Source of the DNA: an uncultured Selenomonadales bacterium
Lineage (GTDB): Bacteria; Bacillota; Negativicutes; Acidaminococcales; Acidaminococcaceae
DNA: 64,000 bases
Direction: 5' to 3'
Assembly (NCBI GenBank): GCA_900315805.1
Contig: ONAN01000003.1
Span: 62,001 to 126,000 of the forward strand
Positions 26,183 through 35,980 of this stretch are shown here, in pieces. The notes under the pieces were generated by a model. The model was not told the origin of the DNA. It saw nothing but the letters and a program-made list of their open reading frames with translations, and made no database searches. Every line of letters starts with the position of its first letter. Within the stretch, counting starts at the first letter, position 1. The position numbers were made by a program, and so were the translations under genes.

Positions 26183-26734
26183 ATGGAACAGTTGATGATG
26201 TCGACCGCCGGGCTGCTGTCCGACGGATACATGCTGGAAGCCCTGCTGGCGGCCGTCTGCATTGTGGCCGGGCTGCTGCTGGCCTTTTTCGGACTGGGAG
26301 GCAACACCCTGCTGGTGCTCACCGGCCTGGGATTCGCCTTTTTCGACAGCGGGCGGTTTTTTGACGCGCGCCTCGTGGCGGCCATCATCCTGGTCTACGC
26401 CCTGGGCGAGCTGTGGGAATTCACGGTCTCGTTCTTCGGCATCAAGACCGAGCGCGTGCCCTGGTGGGGCGTGTTCCTCATCGGCTGCGGTACCCTGACG
26501 GGCAGCCTGCTGGGCACGATGGCCCTGCCGGTCTTCGGCAGCCTGCTCGGCGGCGCGGCCGGATCCTTCCTCATGGCTTATGCGTACGAATACCACCGCA
26601 CGCGGGACTGCAAGAATTGCGGCACCCTCGCCTGGGAAGCGGCCAAAATGCAGTTCATGGCCATGCTGGGCAAATGGGTGGCGGCCATCGCGCTGGCCAT
26701 CCTGGTGGCAAAACTGATCTTTTTCTACGCCTGA
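26183..26734 (+). CDS. DUF456 family membrane protein
   Basis: A 183-residue integral membrane protein with four or five helices and glycine-rich repeats (ALGELWEF, GSLLGTMALPVFGSLLGGAAG), typical of the DUF456 family. No function is established. A CKNC pair sits in the last loop (DCKNCGT). The start ATG 26183 is set by an excellent SD; the long open frame before it is the antisense of the channel gene. It has its own promoter and terminator. Confidence 0.8.
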   Translation: MEQLMMSTAGLLSDGYMLEALLAAVCIVAGLLLAFFGLGGNTLLVLTGLGFAFFDSGRFFDARLVAAIILVYALGELWEFTVSFFGIKTERVPWWGVFLIGCGTLTGSLLGTMALPVFGSLLGGAAGSFLMAYAYEYHRTRDCKNCGTLAWEAAKMQFMAMLGKWVAAIALAILVAKLIFFYA

Positions 26735-26755
26735 TCCCTGCCGGACAGGCCTCTC

Positions 26756-26786
26756 ACACCGCCATCCGCTTTGGCGGTGTTTTTTC
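26756..26786 (+). terminator. Rho-independent terminator after the DUF456 gene
   Basis: Nine-base stem ACACCGCCA / TGGCGGTGT (26756-26764, 26772-26780) followed by TTTTT. Confidence 0.93.
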
Positions 26787-26819
26787 ATACTACATCTTTC
26801 GGACAATTCCGACATAGTA

Positions 26820-26825
26820 TATAAT
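26820..26825 (+). promoter_or_regulatory. -10 element for the VOC-family gene
   Basis: TATAAT 30 bases before the ATG in a TATATAAT context. The -35 region has no clear consensus. Confidence 0.45.
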
Positions 26826-26854
26826 TAGAAACACAAAACCGTAAGGAGGAAACT

Positions 26855-27220
26855 ATGGAATTCACGTTCGCACACAACAATTTCAATGTCCTGGACCTGC
26901 AGAAGAGCCTCGCCTTCTATAAGGAGGCCCTGGGCCTGGAGGAAACGCGCCGCATCGAACGGCCGGACTTCACCATCGTCTACCTGGGGGACGGCAAGAC
27001 GCCGCACCTGCTCGAGCTGACCTGGCTCAAAGACCGTACGAAACCCTATGACCTGGGGGAAGATGAATTCCACCTGGCCTTCCGGACGGACGATTTCGAA
27101 GCCGCCCACGCCAAGCACAAGGCCATGGGCTGCATCTGCTTCGAAAACCCGGCCATGGGCATTTATTTCATCACGGACCCGGACAACTACTGGCTGGAGA
27201 TTCTTCCGCCGGCAAAATGA
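26855..27220 (+). CDS. VOC-superfamily protein, lactoylglutathione-lyase-like
   Basis: A 121-residue protein with two beta-alpha-beta-beta-beta modules of the vicinal oxygen chelate fold. The four metal-ligand positions of glyoxalase I appear present: His7 in FAHNNF, Glu in LLELTW (about 54), His in FHLAF (about 73) and Glu in WLEILP (about 115). It could therefore be a true glyoxalase I that detoxifies methylglyoxal with a thiol cofactor, but related isomerases and resistance proteins share the fold. AAGGAGG precedes the ATG. It is followed after 39 bases by a 2-hydroxyacid dehydrogenase, probably in the same transcript. Confidence 0.85.
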   Translation: MEFTFAHNNFNVLDLQKSLAFYKEALGLEETRRIERPDFTIVYLGDGKTPHLLELTWLKDRTKPYDLGEDEFHLAFRTDDFEAAHAKHKAMGCICFENPAMGIYFITDPDNYWLEILPPAK

Positions 27221-27259
27221 TGTAACGTTCCGCACATTGCGCAAAGGAGGATACAGAGC

Positions 27260-28222
27260 ATGGATCTGACGAAAATGAAAGTCATCTGCAGCGGCAGCAT
27301 CCGCAAAGCGGCCCTGCCGTACCTGGAAGGCAAAGTGGATTTGAAGCTGTGGCAGCAGCACGGCCGCGTTCCGGCCGAAACCTGGAAGGAATGGCTGCAG
27401 GATGCCGACGCCATCTATTCGACGGGCAACATCCGCATCAATGAGGAGCTGCTCTCCCAGGCGCCGCACCTGAAGGTCATCGCCCAGGCTTCCGTCGGAT
27501 ACGACAACTTCGACCTGGCGGCCTGCCGGGCACACAACGTGCTCGTCGGCAACACGCCGGGCGTCCTTGTCAACGCCGTGGCGGACCTGGCCTACGGCCT
27601 TTTGATTGATACGGCCCGGGGCATCGTCCGCGGTTATCAGCACGTGACCAGCGGCCTCTGGGGCGCCCGCAAGGCCCTCGGCCTGGGCGTCGACCTGTAC
27701 GGCAAGACCCTGGGCATCGTCGGCATGGGCGACATCGGCCAGGCCATCGCGCGCCGCGCCGAAGTGAGCGGCATGCAGGTCATCTACCACAACCGGCACC
27801 GCAAACTCAACGACACGGCCCTCCATGCCCGCTACGTAAGCTTCGACGAACTGCTGGCGACGGCGGACTTCATCGTCGTGTCCGTCACCCTGAATCCTTC
27901 GACGAAGGGCATGTTCAACCGCGATGCCTTCGCCAAGATGAAGGACGGCGTCCGCTTCGTGAACATCTCCCGCGGCAAGGTCGTCGACACGGATGCCCTG
28001 TACGAGGCCCTGAAGAGCGGCAAGGTGGCCGCCGCCGGCCTCGATGTGACGGATCCGGAACCGCTGCCGGGAGACCACCCGGTCCTGGGCCTGCCGAACC
28101 TCACCGTCACGCCCCATATCGCTTCCGCGACGGCGGAAACGCGCGACGCCATGGCCATCGTGACGGCGCAGAACATTTTGGCCGCTTTGGCCGGAGAGGA
28201 CATGCCGAGCCGCGTCAGATAA
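27260..28222 (+). CDS. NAD(P)-dependent D-2-hydroxyacid dehydrogenase (glyoxylate/hydroxypyruvate reductase type)
   Basis: A 320-residue dehydrogenase with the standard two-domain layout. The dinucleotide loop is GIVGMGDIGQAIARR near residue 152. The catalytic Arg is in NISRGKVVD (about 236), the Glu in DPEPLP (about 270) and the His at 286 in TPHIAS. It should reduce a 2-oxoacid such as glyoxylate, hydroxypyruvate or a 2-oxocarboxylate. In glutamate-fermenting relatives such enzymes make 2-hydroxyglutarate, but the substrate cannot be read from sequence alone. AAAGGAGG is the ribosome-binding site. Confidence 0.9.
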   Translation: MDLTKMKVICSGSIRKAALPYLEGKVDLKLWQQHGRVPAETWKEWLQDADAIYSTGNIRINEELLSQAPHLKVIAQASVGYDNFDLAACRAHNVLVGNTPGVLVNAVADLAYGLLIDTARGIVRGYQHVTSGLWGARKALGLGVDLYGKTLGIVGMGDIGQAIARRAEVSGMQVIYHNRHRKLNDTALHARYVSFDELLATADFIVVSVTLNPSTKGMFNRDAFAKMKDGVRFVNISRGKVVDTDALYEALKSGKVAAAGLDVTDPEPLPGDHPVLGLPNLTVTPHIASATAETRDAMAIVTAQNILAALAGEDMPSRVR

Positions 28223-28241
28223 TCCGGCCCGGTAAGGGACT

Positions 28242-29531
28242 ATGCGAAAGCTTTGTTTGCATGCCGTCCGCCTGGCGCACCCGGATCAGTTCACCGCGCA
28301 GATTGCGGCACTGACGGGGACCCGGGCGGTGCAAGGGCGCATGCAGGAAAAAACCTGCGGTGACGGACTCAGTGCCCGGTACCACCGCTACAAGTTGATA
28401 TGGCCCGCCGGCGGGGAAGCGGAACACCGTTACACCGTCCAGACCCTGGAAGGCGTCATGCTGATCCGCAACGAAATGATCACGCTGTACGATGTCGTGT
28501 TCCAGTACGGCCCCGGCGGGGAAGAGGCCGTCCGGGACCTGGTGCAACGCCTGCTGGCCGGGGCGGATGAGTATGTCCTCGCCGAGCCGGACCTGAAACG
28601 GCGCCTGGCCGCCATGGCGGGACGTCCCTATCCGCGCCTGCCCCGCGGCAGCAGCCGGGACGAGGCCGTGCGCCATTACCTGCCCTGGCAGCTCTACGGC
28701 ATCAGCTGGTTCTGGTACCTGGTCCTTAACGACCGGCTCCACCGGCAGCTCGTGCGCCAGCTGCGGGTCAAGCTGCGCCGCCTGCGTTCCTGCTTCGTGT
28801 TCTTCAAGGAAGGCCTGCCGACAGACAAGGTGCAGGAGTGGCAGCGCTACTTCCGGAGCGAGGCGGAGACCCTGTCCGCCATGCGGGAACTGGATGTCGT
28901 GCTGCAGCAGTGCCAGATGATCCAGGACCAGACCGGCCGGGACATGGGCCGCCTGACCGGCGTCTTCACCAAACTGCGGGAAGAGGCCGCCGGTGACTTT
29001 TACAGGGACAACCGGCTCAACGACCACACGCTGCGCCTGGCCGGCTTCTACCTGTGGACCGATACGGCCCTGGACTGGAACCGCAGCCGGGAAAAGGCCT
29101 CCGTGTACGCCTGGCGCCGCCTGGGCACCTGGGTGGAAAAGCTGGCGGAACTGCGGAAAAAGTATCCCGACTTCCGCAACATGGAAGACCTGCACAAGAT
29201 GCGGATCAAGGTGAAACGCATCCGTTACGTGCTGCAGACCGTCGATGTCCTGCGCCTGCCGCCGTCCCTCGTGCGGCAGCTGAAACAGGTCCAGGACACG
29301 CTCGGCTTCCTGCATGACGACTACGTCAACGACAACTGGATGGACGCCGCGCGGCGCCTCCATCCGGACGATGCCGCCCTGGAACGGCAGATTCAGGCAT
29401 TCTGCGAGGCGCAGGAAGGGCGCGTGGAACGTTCCCTGGAACAGGTTCCCGTCCTCTGGGAGGACTTTCTCGCTTCCCTGCGGGATGTCCTGGCCCGACA
29501 CGACGGCAGCGGTTCGCGGCGCCGCTCGTGA
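28242..29531 (+). CDS. CHAD-domain protein
   Basis: A 429-residue protein. The C-terminal half (about 145-425) is a CHAD domain, a helical bundle with many basic residues: QLRVKLRRLRS near 182 and HKMRIKVKRIRYVLQ near 318 are its two symmetric basic motifs. The N-terminal 140 residues look like a degenerate CYTH-type beta domain (LSARYHRYKL, HRYTVQTLEG), with most of the usual ExExK signature missing. CHAD domains are known to bind inorganic polyphosphate, which fits the ppk and ppx genes 10 kb upstream. It starts 19 bases after the dehydrogenase gene and may be in its transcript. Confidence 0.82.
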   Translation: MRKLCLHAVRLAHPDQFTAQIAALTGTRAVQGRMQEKTCGDGLSARYHRYKLIWPAGGEAEHRYTVQTLEGVMLIRNEMITLYDVVFQYGPGGEEAVRDLVQRLLAGADEYVLAEPDLKRRLAAMAGRPYPRLPRGSSRDEAVRHYLPWQLYGISWFWYLVLNDRLHRQLVRQLRVKLRRLRSCFVFFKEGLPTDKVQEWQRYFRSEAETLSAMRELDVVLQQCQMIQDQTGRDMGRLTGVFTKLREEAAGDFYRDNRLNDHTLRLAGFYLWTDTALDWNRSREKASVYAWRRLGTWVEKLAELRKKYPDFRNMEDLHKMRIKVKRIRYVLQTVDVLRLPPSLVRQLKQVQDTLGFLHDDYVNDNWMDAARRLHPDDAALERQIQAFCEAQEGRVERSLEQVPVLWEDFLASLRDVLARHDGSGSRRRS

Positions 29532-29547
29532 ATTTTTCGATTCTTGT

Positions 29548-29576
29548 TTGAAATCCTGCCCCCGTTAGGGTACAAT
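29548..29576 (+). promoter_or_regulatory. Promoter of the 29624 gene
   Basis: TTGAAA (29548-29553), 17 bases, TACAAT (29571-29576), 47 bases before the ATG. Confidence 0.7.
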
Positions 29577-29623
29577 AAAATAAATGCAGTCAAACAACCA
29601 TTATGCTGATAGGAGGAATTTCT

Positions 29624-30061
29624 ATGGCAGTCCTGAAAAAAGGTGAATTATCCAGTATCGTCCACAACAAGGAAGTTTCGGACGAAATCGTAAAATGGGG
29701 GAACGCCAACGGCTATCCCCTGGAAAAGGCAAAACTGTTCAAGGCATTCGGAACGTACTGCGGCTTCAGCCCCAAATACTTCATCCGTGCCGACCGTCGT
29801 CCGCCTGTCCCCGGCGGCTGGGATATCACGGTGGAAGACTTCGAACCCGAAACCCGCATCATCCCGCTGAACGTCGATAAGGACGGCAACGTCAACCGCT
29901 TCGTCCTGAAGATGGTGGAAGAATTCCGCAAGGAAGGCCTCGACATGAAGCTGGCCGACAAATGGTACGATTCCTACGGCTATCTGCTGCGGGACCTGTC
30001 CGTTACGGGCCATCCGAAGCTGATCAACGATTTCGAAGACATCATTGAAAACATGCGCTGA
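29624..30061 (+). CDS. Protein of unknown function, 145 residues
   Basis: A soluble alpha/beta-looking protein that I do not recognise. It has a helical N-terminus (EIVKWGNANGYPLEKAKLFKAF), a central segment rich in Pro, Trp and Asp (RRPPVPGGWDITVEDF), and a C-terminal helical part (FEDIIENMR). There is no signal peptide, membrane helix or Cys motif. TAGGAGG sits eight bases before ATG 29624, which therefore wins over an ATG at 29603. It has its own promoter and a strong terminator, arguing for a real and well-expressed gene. Confidence 0.72.
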   Translation: MAVLKKGELSSIVHNKEVSDEIVKWGNANGYPLEKAKLFKAFGTYCGFSPKYFIRADRRPPVPGGWDITVEDFEPETRIIPLNVDKDGNVNRFVLKMVEEFRKEGLDMKLADKWYDSYGYLLRDLSVTGHPKLINDFEDIIENMR

Positions 30062-30100
30062 AAAAGCAGGAACAGGAAAACCATACACGGAAGAAACGAA

Positions 30101-30135
30101 ACAAGGGGCCGTCGCGTTATGCGACGGCCCCTTGT
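30101..30135. terminator. Convergent terminator between the 29624 gene and putP
   Basis: A perfect 15-base stem ACAAGGGGCCGTCGC (30101-30115) with its complement (30121-30135) and a five-base loop. T-rich sequence follows on the minus strand (TTTCGTTTC), so it mainly ends putP transcripts; the plus-side tail is weaker. Confidence 0.85.
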
Positions 30136-30156
30136 CCTATTTGTGCAGTATTTCGT

Positions 30157-31620
30157 TTAATCGTCGTAATCGAGGGTGCTGTCATAGAGTTTCTTGACTT
30201 CCTTGGACGGTTCCTTCGTCAACAGGGTCACGACGACGGCGGCAACGAGGCTGCAGAAGAAGCCCGGTGCCAATTCGTAGATGCCCGTGCTGCTCAGGAA
30301 GGTGAACCAGGCGATGTCGACGACGGCGCCGACGACGATGCCCGTTACGGCGCCATGGAAGTTGAAGCGGCGCCAGAAGAGGCTCAGCAGGATGGTCGGT
30401 CCGAAGGCGGCACCGAAGATGCCCCAGGCGTTCGTGACGAGGGCCATGATGGAACCGGAATTCGGGGCCGAGGCAATCAGGACGGAGACGATGGCGATGG
30501 CCAGTACGACGATACGGCCGGCCCACATCATTTCCTTGTCACTGGCCTTGTTTTTGCGGAAGACCGGCTTATAGACATCGCTGGCGAAAGCGGAAGCGGC
30601 CGAGAGCAGCTGGCTGTCGGCGGTGCTCATGGAAGCTGCCAGGACGGCGGAAAGCAGGATACCGGATATGACGCTCGGGAAGATGATGCGCACCATGTTG
30701 ACGAAGACCAGGGAGTCTTTCGTGACGGTTTCGTCCAGGCCCAGGAACAAACGGCCGACGACGCCGACGATGGTGGCGAAGACCAGGATCAGGAAGGTCC
30801 AGGTGATGCCGATGGCCGCGGATTTGCGCATGTCATGCTGCGACTTGATGGACATGAAGCGGATGATGATATGGGGCATGCCGAAATAACCCAGGCCCCA
30901 GGCCAGGCCGGAAACGATTTCACGCCAGTCCCGCATGGGGTTCCAGTAGTTGACGGGAATCGAGGCGGCGGCCGATGTATCGATCATGGAGGCCGCGAAA
31001 ATCGGCGCAATCAGAAGAGCGCCGAGAATCATCATGCCCTGGAAAAAGTCCGTCCAGCAGACGGCGGAAAAGCCGCCGAGGAAGGTGTAGCTGACGATGA
31101 TGAAGGCACCCAGGTACATGGCCAGGGTGGCGTCCATGCCGATGACCGTGTGGAACAGGGTCCCGCAGGCCTTCATGCTGGAGGCCGAATAGATGGTGTA
31201 GGCGATGAGGAAGACGATGGCGCAGATAACCTGCAGCACCTTGGAACTTTCCTTGAAACGGTTCGTCAGGTACTGGGGAATGGTGATGGAATCATTGGCC
31301 ACGATGGAAAAACGGCGCAGGCGCGGCGCTTCCAGGATCCAGCTGATGGAGTAGCCCAGGGCCAGGCCGACGGAAATCCACATTTGGCCGAGACCCAGCG
31401 CGTAAATGGAAGTAGGCAGGCCCATGAGGACCCAGGCGCTCATGTCGGACGCGCCGGCGGACAGGGCCGCAACCCACGGGCCCATCTGGCGGCCGCCGAG
31501 GAAGTAGGTCTTTTCCCCGCCGCCCTTGCTCTTGAGGAAAAAGTACACGCCGATGCCCAGCATGAACAGCAGGTATATGACGAAGACGATGACTTCGGAA
31601 AAATTCATGTTTGTATTCAT
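30157..31620 (-). CDS. putP: Sodium/proline symporter
   Basis: A 487-residue sodium:solute symporter with about 13 membrane helices. The family pattern is clear: LGGRQMGPWVAALSAGASDMSAW near residues 41-63, VSYTFLGGFSAVCWTDFFQG near 180 and STADSQLLSAASAF near 330, which carries sodium-site Ser/Thr. It imports proline with sodium; the exact amino acid is by family similarity. GAGGGGC precedes ATG 31620 on the minus strand. It is transcribed alone, with a short inverted repeat in its upstream region. Confidence 0.92.
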   Translation of the reverse strand: MNTNMNFSEVIVFVIYLLFMLGIGVYFFLKSKGGGEKTYFLGGRQMGPWVAALSAGASDMSAWVLMGLPTSIYALGLGQMWISVGLALGYSISWILEAPRLRRFSIVANDSITIPQYLTNRFKESSKVLQVICAIVFLIAYTIYSASSMKACGTLFHTVIGMDATLAMYLGAFIIVSYTFLGGFSAVCWTDFFQGMMILGALLIAPIFAASMIDTSAAASIPVNYWNPMRDWREIVSGLAWGLGYFGMPHIIIRFMSIKSQHDMRKSAAIGITWTFLILVFATIVGVVGRLFLGLDETVTKDSLVFVNMVRIIFPSVISGILLSAVLAASMSTADSQLLSAASAFASDVYKPVFRKNKASDKEMMWAGRIVVLAIAIVSVLIASAPNSGSIMALVTNAWGIFGAAFGPTILLSLFWRRFNFHGAVTGIVVGAVVDIAWFTFLSSTGIYELAPGFFCSLVAAVVVTLLTKEPSKEVKKLYDSTLDYDD

Positions 31621-31642
31621 AACGATTGCCCCTCATATCATA

Positions 31643-31661
31643 ATTGTTGAAAGATAACAAT
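31643..31661. promoter_or_regulatory. Perfect inverted repeat upstream of putP
   Basis: ATTGTT (31643-31648), seven bases, AACAAT (31656-31661), 23 bases before the putP start in a very A+T-rich spot. It could be a repressor site or a small leader hairpin. Its position near the presumed putP promoter suggests control of putP, but no regulator is encoded nearby. Confidence 0.35.
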
Positions 31662-31703
31662 ATAATATAATAAAACCGGGAAATTGGCAATATGGTGTAA
31701 CGG

Positions 31704-31733
31704 TTGACGGAGGCGGAACCGGTAGAGTATAAT
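31704..31733 (+). promoter_or_regulatory. Promoter of the DUF1934 gene
   Basis: TTGACG (31704-31709), 18 bases, TATAAT (31728-31733). The start of transcription near 31740 leaves a leader of roughly 95 bases. Confidence 0.7.
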
Positions 31734-31758
31734 ATATCAAGTTATTTTTTGGAATAGC

Positions 31759-31806
31759 AGAGCTGATTCCCTGTCGGACGAAGGATGGATCAGCTCTCCT
31801 TTGTTT
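31759..31806 (+). promoter_or_regulatory. Leader hairpin before the DUF1934 gene
   Basis: Nine-base perfect stem AGAGCTGAT / ATCAGCTCT (31759-31767, 31789-31797) followed by CCTTTGTTT, lying between promoter and start codon. It resembles a weak attenuator. There is no T-box core, and the leader is too short for one. Confidence 0.4.
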
Positions 31807-31835
31807 ATGGGATATTCAGGAAGGTTCGGTCCATC

Positions 31836-32288
31836 ATGGAGGCACGCATCCGCGTTTACAGCGAAGTGAAGAACGAGACGTCCGTCAACCGCTCCCGGGT
31901 CGATACGACGGGGCTGTTCACGGAACGGAACGGTTCCTTCTATGCCCGCTACGACGAACCGGAAGGGTCGGATCTGGCCGGCAGCGCGACGACCATCAAG
32001 TGGGGCGCCGGCACCGTCACAATCCTGCGCACGCGGCCCTATGAGCTGCGGGAAGAGTTCGAGCAGGGACGGACCTTCGAGACGACGTATCATACGCCGT
32101 ACATGGATATTCCACTGCGCATCCGCACGCGGCGCCTGGCCGTGTTCCGCAAGGGGCGGGGCTGGGAAATCCGCCTCCGCTACGATTCCGAACTGGGCGG
32201 CGAAGCGAGCCGCATCGCCGTCACGGTGGACGTGGAACCCCTGCAGCGGCAGGTTCCGGTTGAAGAAGAACCGCGGAAATTGGTATAA
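31836..32288 (+). CDS. DUF1934 family beta-barrel protein (YwiB-like)
   Basis: A 150-residue protein of the DUF1934/YwiB family, a small lipocalin-like beta barrel of unknown role. Alternating beta strands (EARIRVYSEVKNE, GSFYARYDE, TTIKWGAGTVTILRT) fill the length. ATG 31836 is preferred, with AGGAAGG upstream; an ATG at 31785 lies in the leader hairpin. In Bacillus the same gene sits next to argS, as here, which supports both calls. Its last codons contain the argS promoter. Confidence 0.8.
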   Translation: MEARIRVYSEVKNETSVNRSRVDTTGLFTERNGSFYARYDEPEGSDLAGSATTIKWGAGTVTILRTRPYELREEFEQGRTFETTYHTPYMDIPLRIRTRRLAVFRKGRGWEIRLRYDSELGGEASRIAVTVDVEPLQRQVPVEEEPRKLV

Positions 32289-32289
32289 T
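32260..32289 (+). promoter_or_regulatory. Promoter of argS, inside the end of the DUF1934 gene
   Basis: TTGAAG (32260-32265), 18 bases, TATAAT (32284-32289) with TGG just before it. The -10 overlaps the DUF1934 stop codon. It allows argS to be expressed apart from the upstream gene. Confidence 0.65.
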
Positions 32290-32356
32290 GAAATGTATTG
32301 ATTCAATCAGTTCAAGAAGGAAGGCCGCCGGCCTTCCGGAATTTCAGGAGGAAACC

Positions 32357-34015
32357 GTGGATATCAAGTTGATTCTGGCCGACGCCATCCGGGCGGCGGC
32401 GCAAAAAGCCATTGCGGAAGGGGTCGTGAAGGACGGCGCCCTGCCCGAAGTACAGCTCGAAGTACCGCCGAAGAAGGAGTTCGGCGATTTCGCCAGCAAC
32501 TTCGCCATGCAGTCCGCCCGTACGCTTCACTGCAATCCCCGCATCGTGGCAACCTACGTTTCGGAGCACCTGGACTGCCCCTATGTGGATAAAGTGGAAA
32601 TTGCCGGACCGGGTTTCCTGAACTTCTTCCTGAAACCGGACTGGATGTACGACATGTTCGCCCATATCGTGGAAGCGGGCGAGCAATACGGCAGCCTGCC
32701 GAAGGCGTCCGACGAGAAGATCCAGCTGGAATTCGTCAGCGCCAACCCGACGGGACCGCTGCACGTAGGCCACGGCCGCGGCGCCGCGGTGGGCAGCGCC
32801 CTGGCGAACCTGCTGAAGGCCGCCGGCTACGACGTGGAACGGGAATACTACATCAACGACGCCGGCAACCAGATGAACAACCTGGCCCGTTCGGTCAACG
32901 CGCGTTACCTGGAACTGCTGGGCAAGCCCTGCAAATTCCCCGACGACGGCTACCATGGCCACGACATCGTGGAAACGGCGGAACGCATCATTAAAAAGTA
33001 CGGCGACAAGTACCTGCAGATGGACGAGGCCGACCGCCTGGAAGAATTCAAGACCCTGGCCTACAAGGAAAAGCTGGAGGCCCTGAAGGAAGACCTGGAA
33101 CGCTTCAACGTCCATTTCGACGTCTGGTTCAGCGAAAAGACGCTCCACGAAGCAGGCAAGATCAAGGAAGCCTGCGATTTCCTGAAAGCCAAAGGCTACG
33201 CCTACGAAAAGGGCGGCGCCCTGTGGCTGAAATCGACGGAATTCGGCGATGACAAGGACCGCGTCGTCATCCGCGACAACGGCGTGCCGACCTATTTCGC
33301 GGCCGACATCGCCTACCATACGAACAAATTCCAGCGCGGCTTCGACCGCGTCATCAACCTGTGGGGCGCCGATCACCACGGCTATATCGCCCGCATGAAG
33401 GCCGCCATGCAGTGCATGGGCTTCAAGCCGGAACAGCTGGAGATCCTGATCCTGCAGATGGTCCGCCTGATCCGCGACGGCGAAGAAGTCAAGATGTCCA
33501 AGCGCACGGGCCAGACCGTGACGCTGAACGAACTGATCGACGAAGTCGGCACCGATGCGGCGCGCTTCTTCTTCGTCATGCGTTCCATCGACAGCCAGCT
33601 CGATTTCGACCTGGACCTGGCCAAAAAGAAATCCAACGACAACCCCGTGTTCTACGTGCAGTACGCCCACGCCCGCATCTGCAGCATCCTGCGGCAGGTG
33701 GCCGAAGCCGGCATCCCCGTCGAAGGCAAAGGCAACTACACGCTGCTCACGCACCCGGCCGAAGTCGACCTGATCAAGAAGCTCGGCGAATATCCGGAAC
33801 TGATCGCCACGGCAGCCCGCGAACGGGCCGTGCAGATGGTGGCCCACTACGTATACGAACTGGCCGGCCTGTTCCATACGGCCTACAACCAGTGCCGTAT
33901 CCTGGGCGTCGAGCCGGACCTGCAGCAGGCCCGCCTGGCCCTGGTCCTGGCCGTCGGCCACGTGGTGCGCCATGCCCTGGGCATCCTGGGCGTTTCCGCA
34001 CCGGAAAAGATGTAA
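32357..34015 (+). CDS. argS: Arginyl-tRNA synthetase
   Basis: A 552-residue class I synthetase. GTG 32357 is chosen, with CAGGAGG seven bases upstream; an ATG at 32288 falls in the promoter. The signature HVGH is at residues 136-139, and KMSKR, unusual in being well kept for an ArgRS, is at 379-383. An N-terminal Add-1-type domain (about 1-110) and an anticodon-binding helical C-terminus with a final APEKM complete it. It charges tRNA-Arg, including the tRNA-Arg(CCU) encoded at 21.4 kb. Confidence 0.96.
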   Translation: MDIKLILADAIRAAAQKAIAEGVVKDGALPEVQLEVPPKKEFGDFASNFAMQSARTLHCNPRIVATYVSEHLDCPYVDKVEIAGPGFLNFFLKPDWMYDMFAHIVEAGEQYGSLPKASDEKIQLEFVSANPTGPLHVGHGRGAAVGSALANLLKAAGYDVEREYYINDAGNQMNNLARSVNARYLELLGKPCKFPDDGYHGHDIVETAERIIKKYGDKYLQMDEADRLEEFKTLAYKEKLEALKEDLERFNVHFDVWFSEKTLHEAGKIKEACDFLKAKGYAYEKGGALWLKSTEFGDDKDRVVIRDNGVPTYFAADIAYHTNKFQRGFDRVINLWGADHHGYIARMKAAMQCMGFKPEQLEILILQMVRLIRDGEEVKMSKRTGQTVTLNELIDEVGTDAARFFFVMRSIDSQLDFDLDLAKKKSNDNPVFYVQYAHARICSILRQVAEAGIPVEGKGNYTLLTHPAEVDLIKKLGEYPELIATAARERAVQMVAHYVYELAGLFHTAYNQCRILGVEPDLQQARLALVLAVGHVVRHALGILGVSAPEKM

Positions 34016-34062
34016 CCGGAATTCCTTCCGCAAAGGCAGGGAAACGGGGGGCGAAATTGCCC

Positions 34063-34090
34063 TTGTGTTTCCCCGGAATTCCTTTATAAT
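34063..34090 (+). promoter_or_regulatory. Promoter of pyrG
   Basis: TTGTGT (34063-34068), 16 bases, TATAAT (34085-34090), 81 bases before the pyrG ATG. Confidence 0.6.
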
Positions 34091-34140
34091 TAAGATGAAT
34101 TATTTTGTTTTCGAGACGTTTCATGACATGCGAGCGGTAA

Positions 34141-35793
<1,653 letters not shown>

Positions 35794-35834
35794 TGCGCTG
35801 CCAGGCGGAAAAGAAAATCGAAACGTGGAAACAG

Positions 35835-35870
35835 GAGCAGAAACCTGAAAAGGTTTCTGCTCTTTCTTTT
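35835..35870 (+). terminator. Rho-independent terminator of pyrG
   Basis: Perfect 12-base stem GAGCAGAAACCT / AGGTTTCTGCTC (35835-35846, 35851-35862) with a GAAA loop, then TTTCTTTT. Confidence 0.95.
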
Positions 35871-35871
35871 A

Positions 35872-35900
35872 TTGCGGAAAATACGCAAAAGTGCGATAAT
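35872..35900 (+). promoter_or_regulatory. Promoter of glpX
   Basis: TTGCGG (35872-35877), 17 bases, GATAAT (35895-35900) in a TGCGATAAT extended -10 context, directly after the pyrG terminator. Confidence 0.6.
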
Positions 35901-35980
35901 TAAGGAGAATAAAAGGACGCCGGTCCTTCCTTCGGTTTTATGTAAAAATGGAAATACAAAACGAGAAAGGTGGTAAGCGA

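Noticed and set aside
31740-32356. T-box leader for argS
   Set aside because: No AGGGUGGNACCGCG-type antiterminator core is present, and the space before each start is too short.
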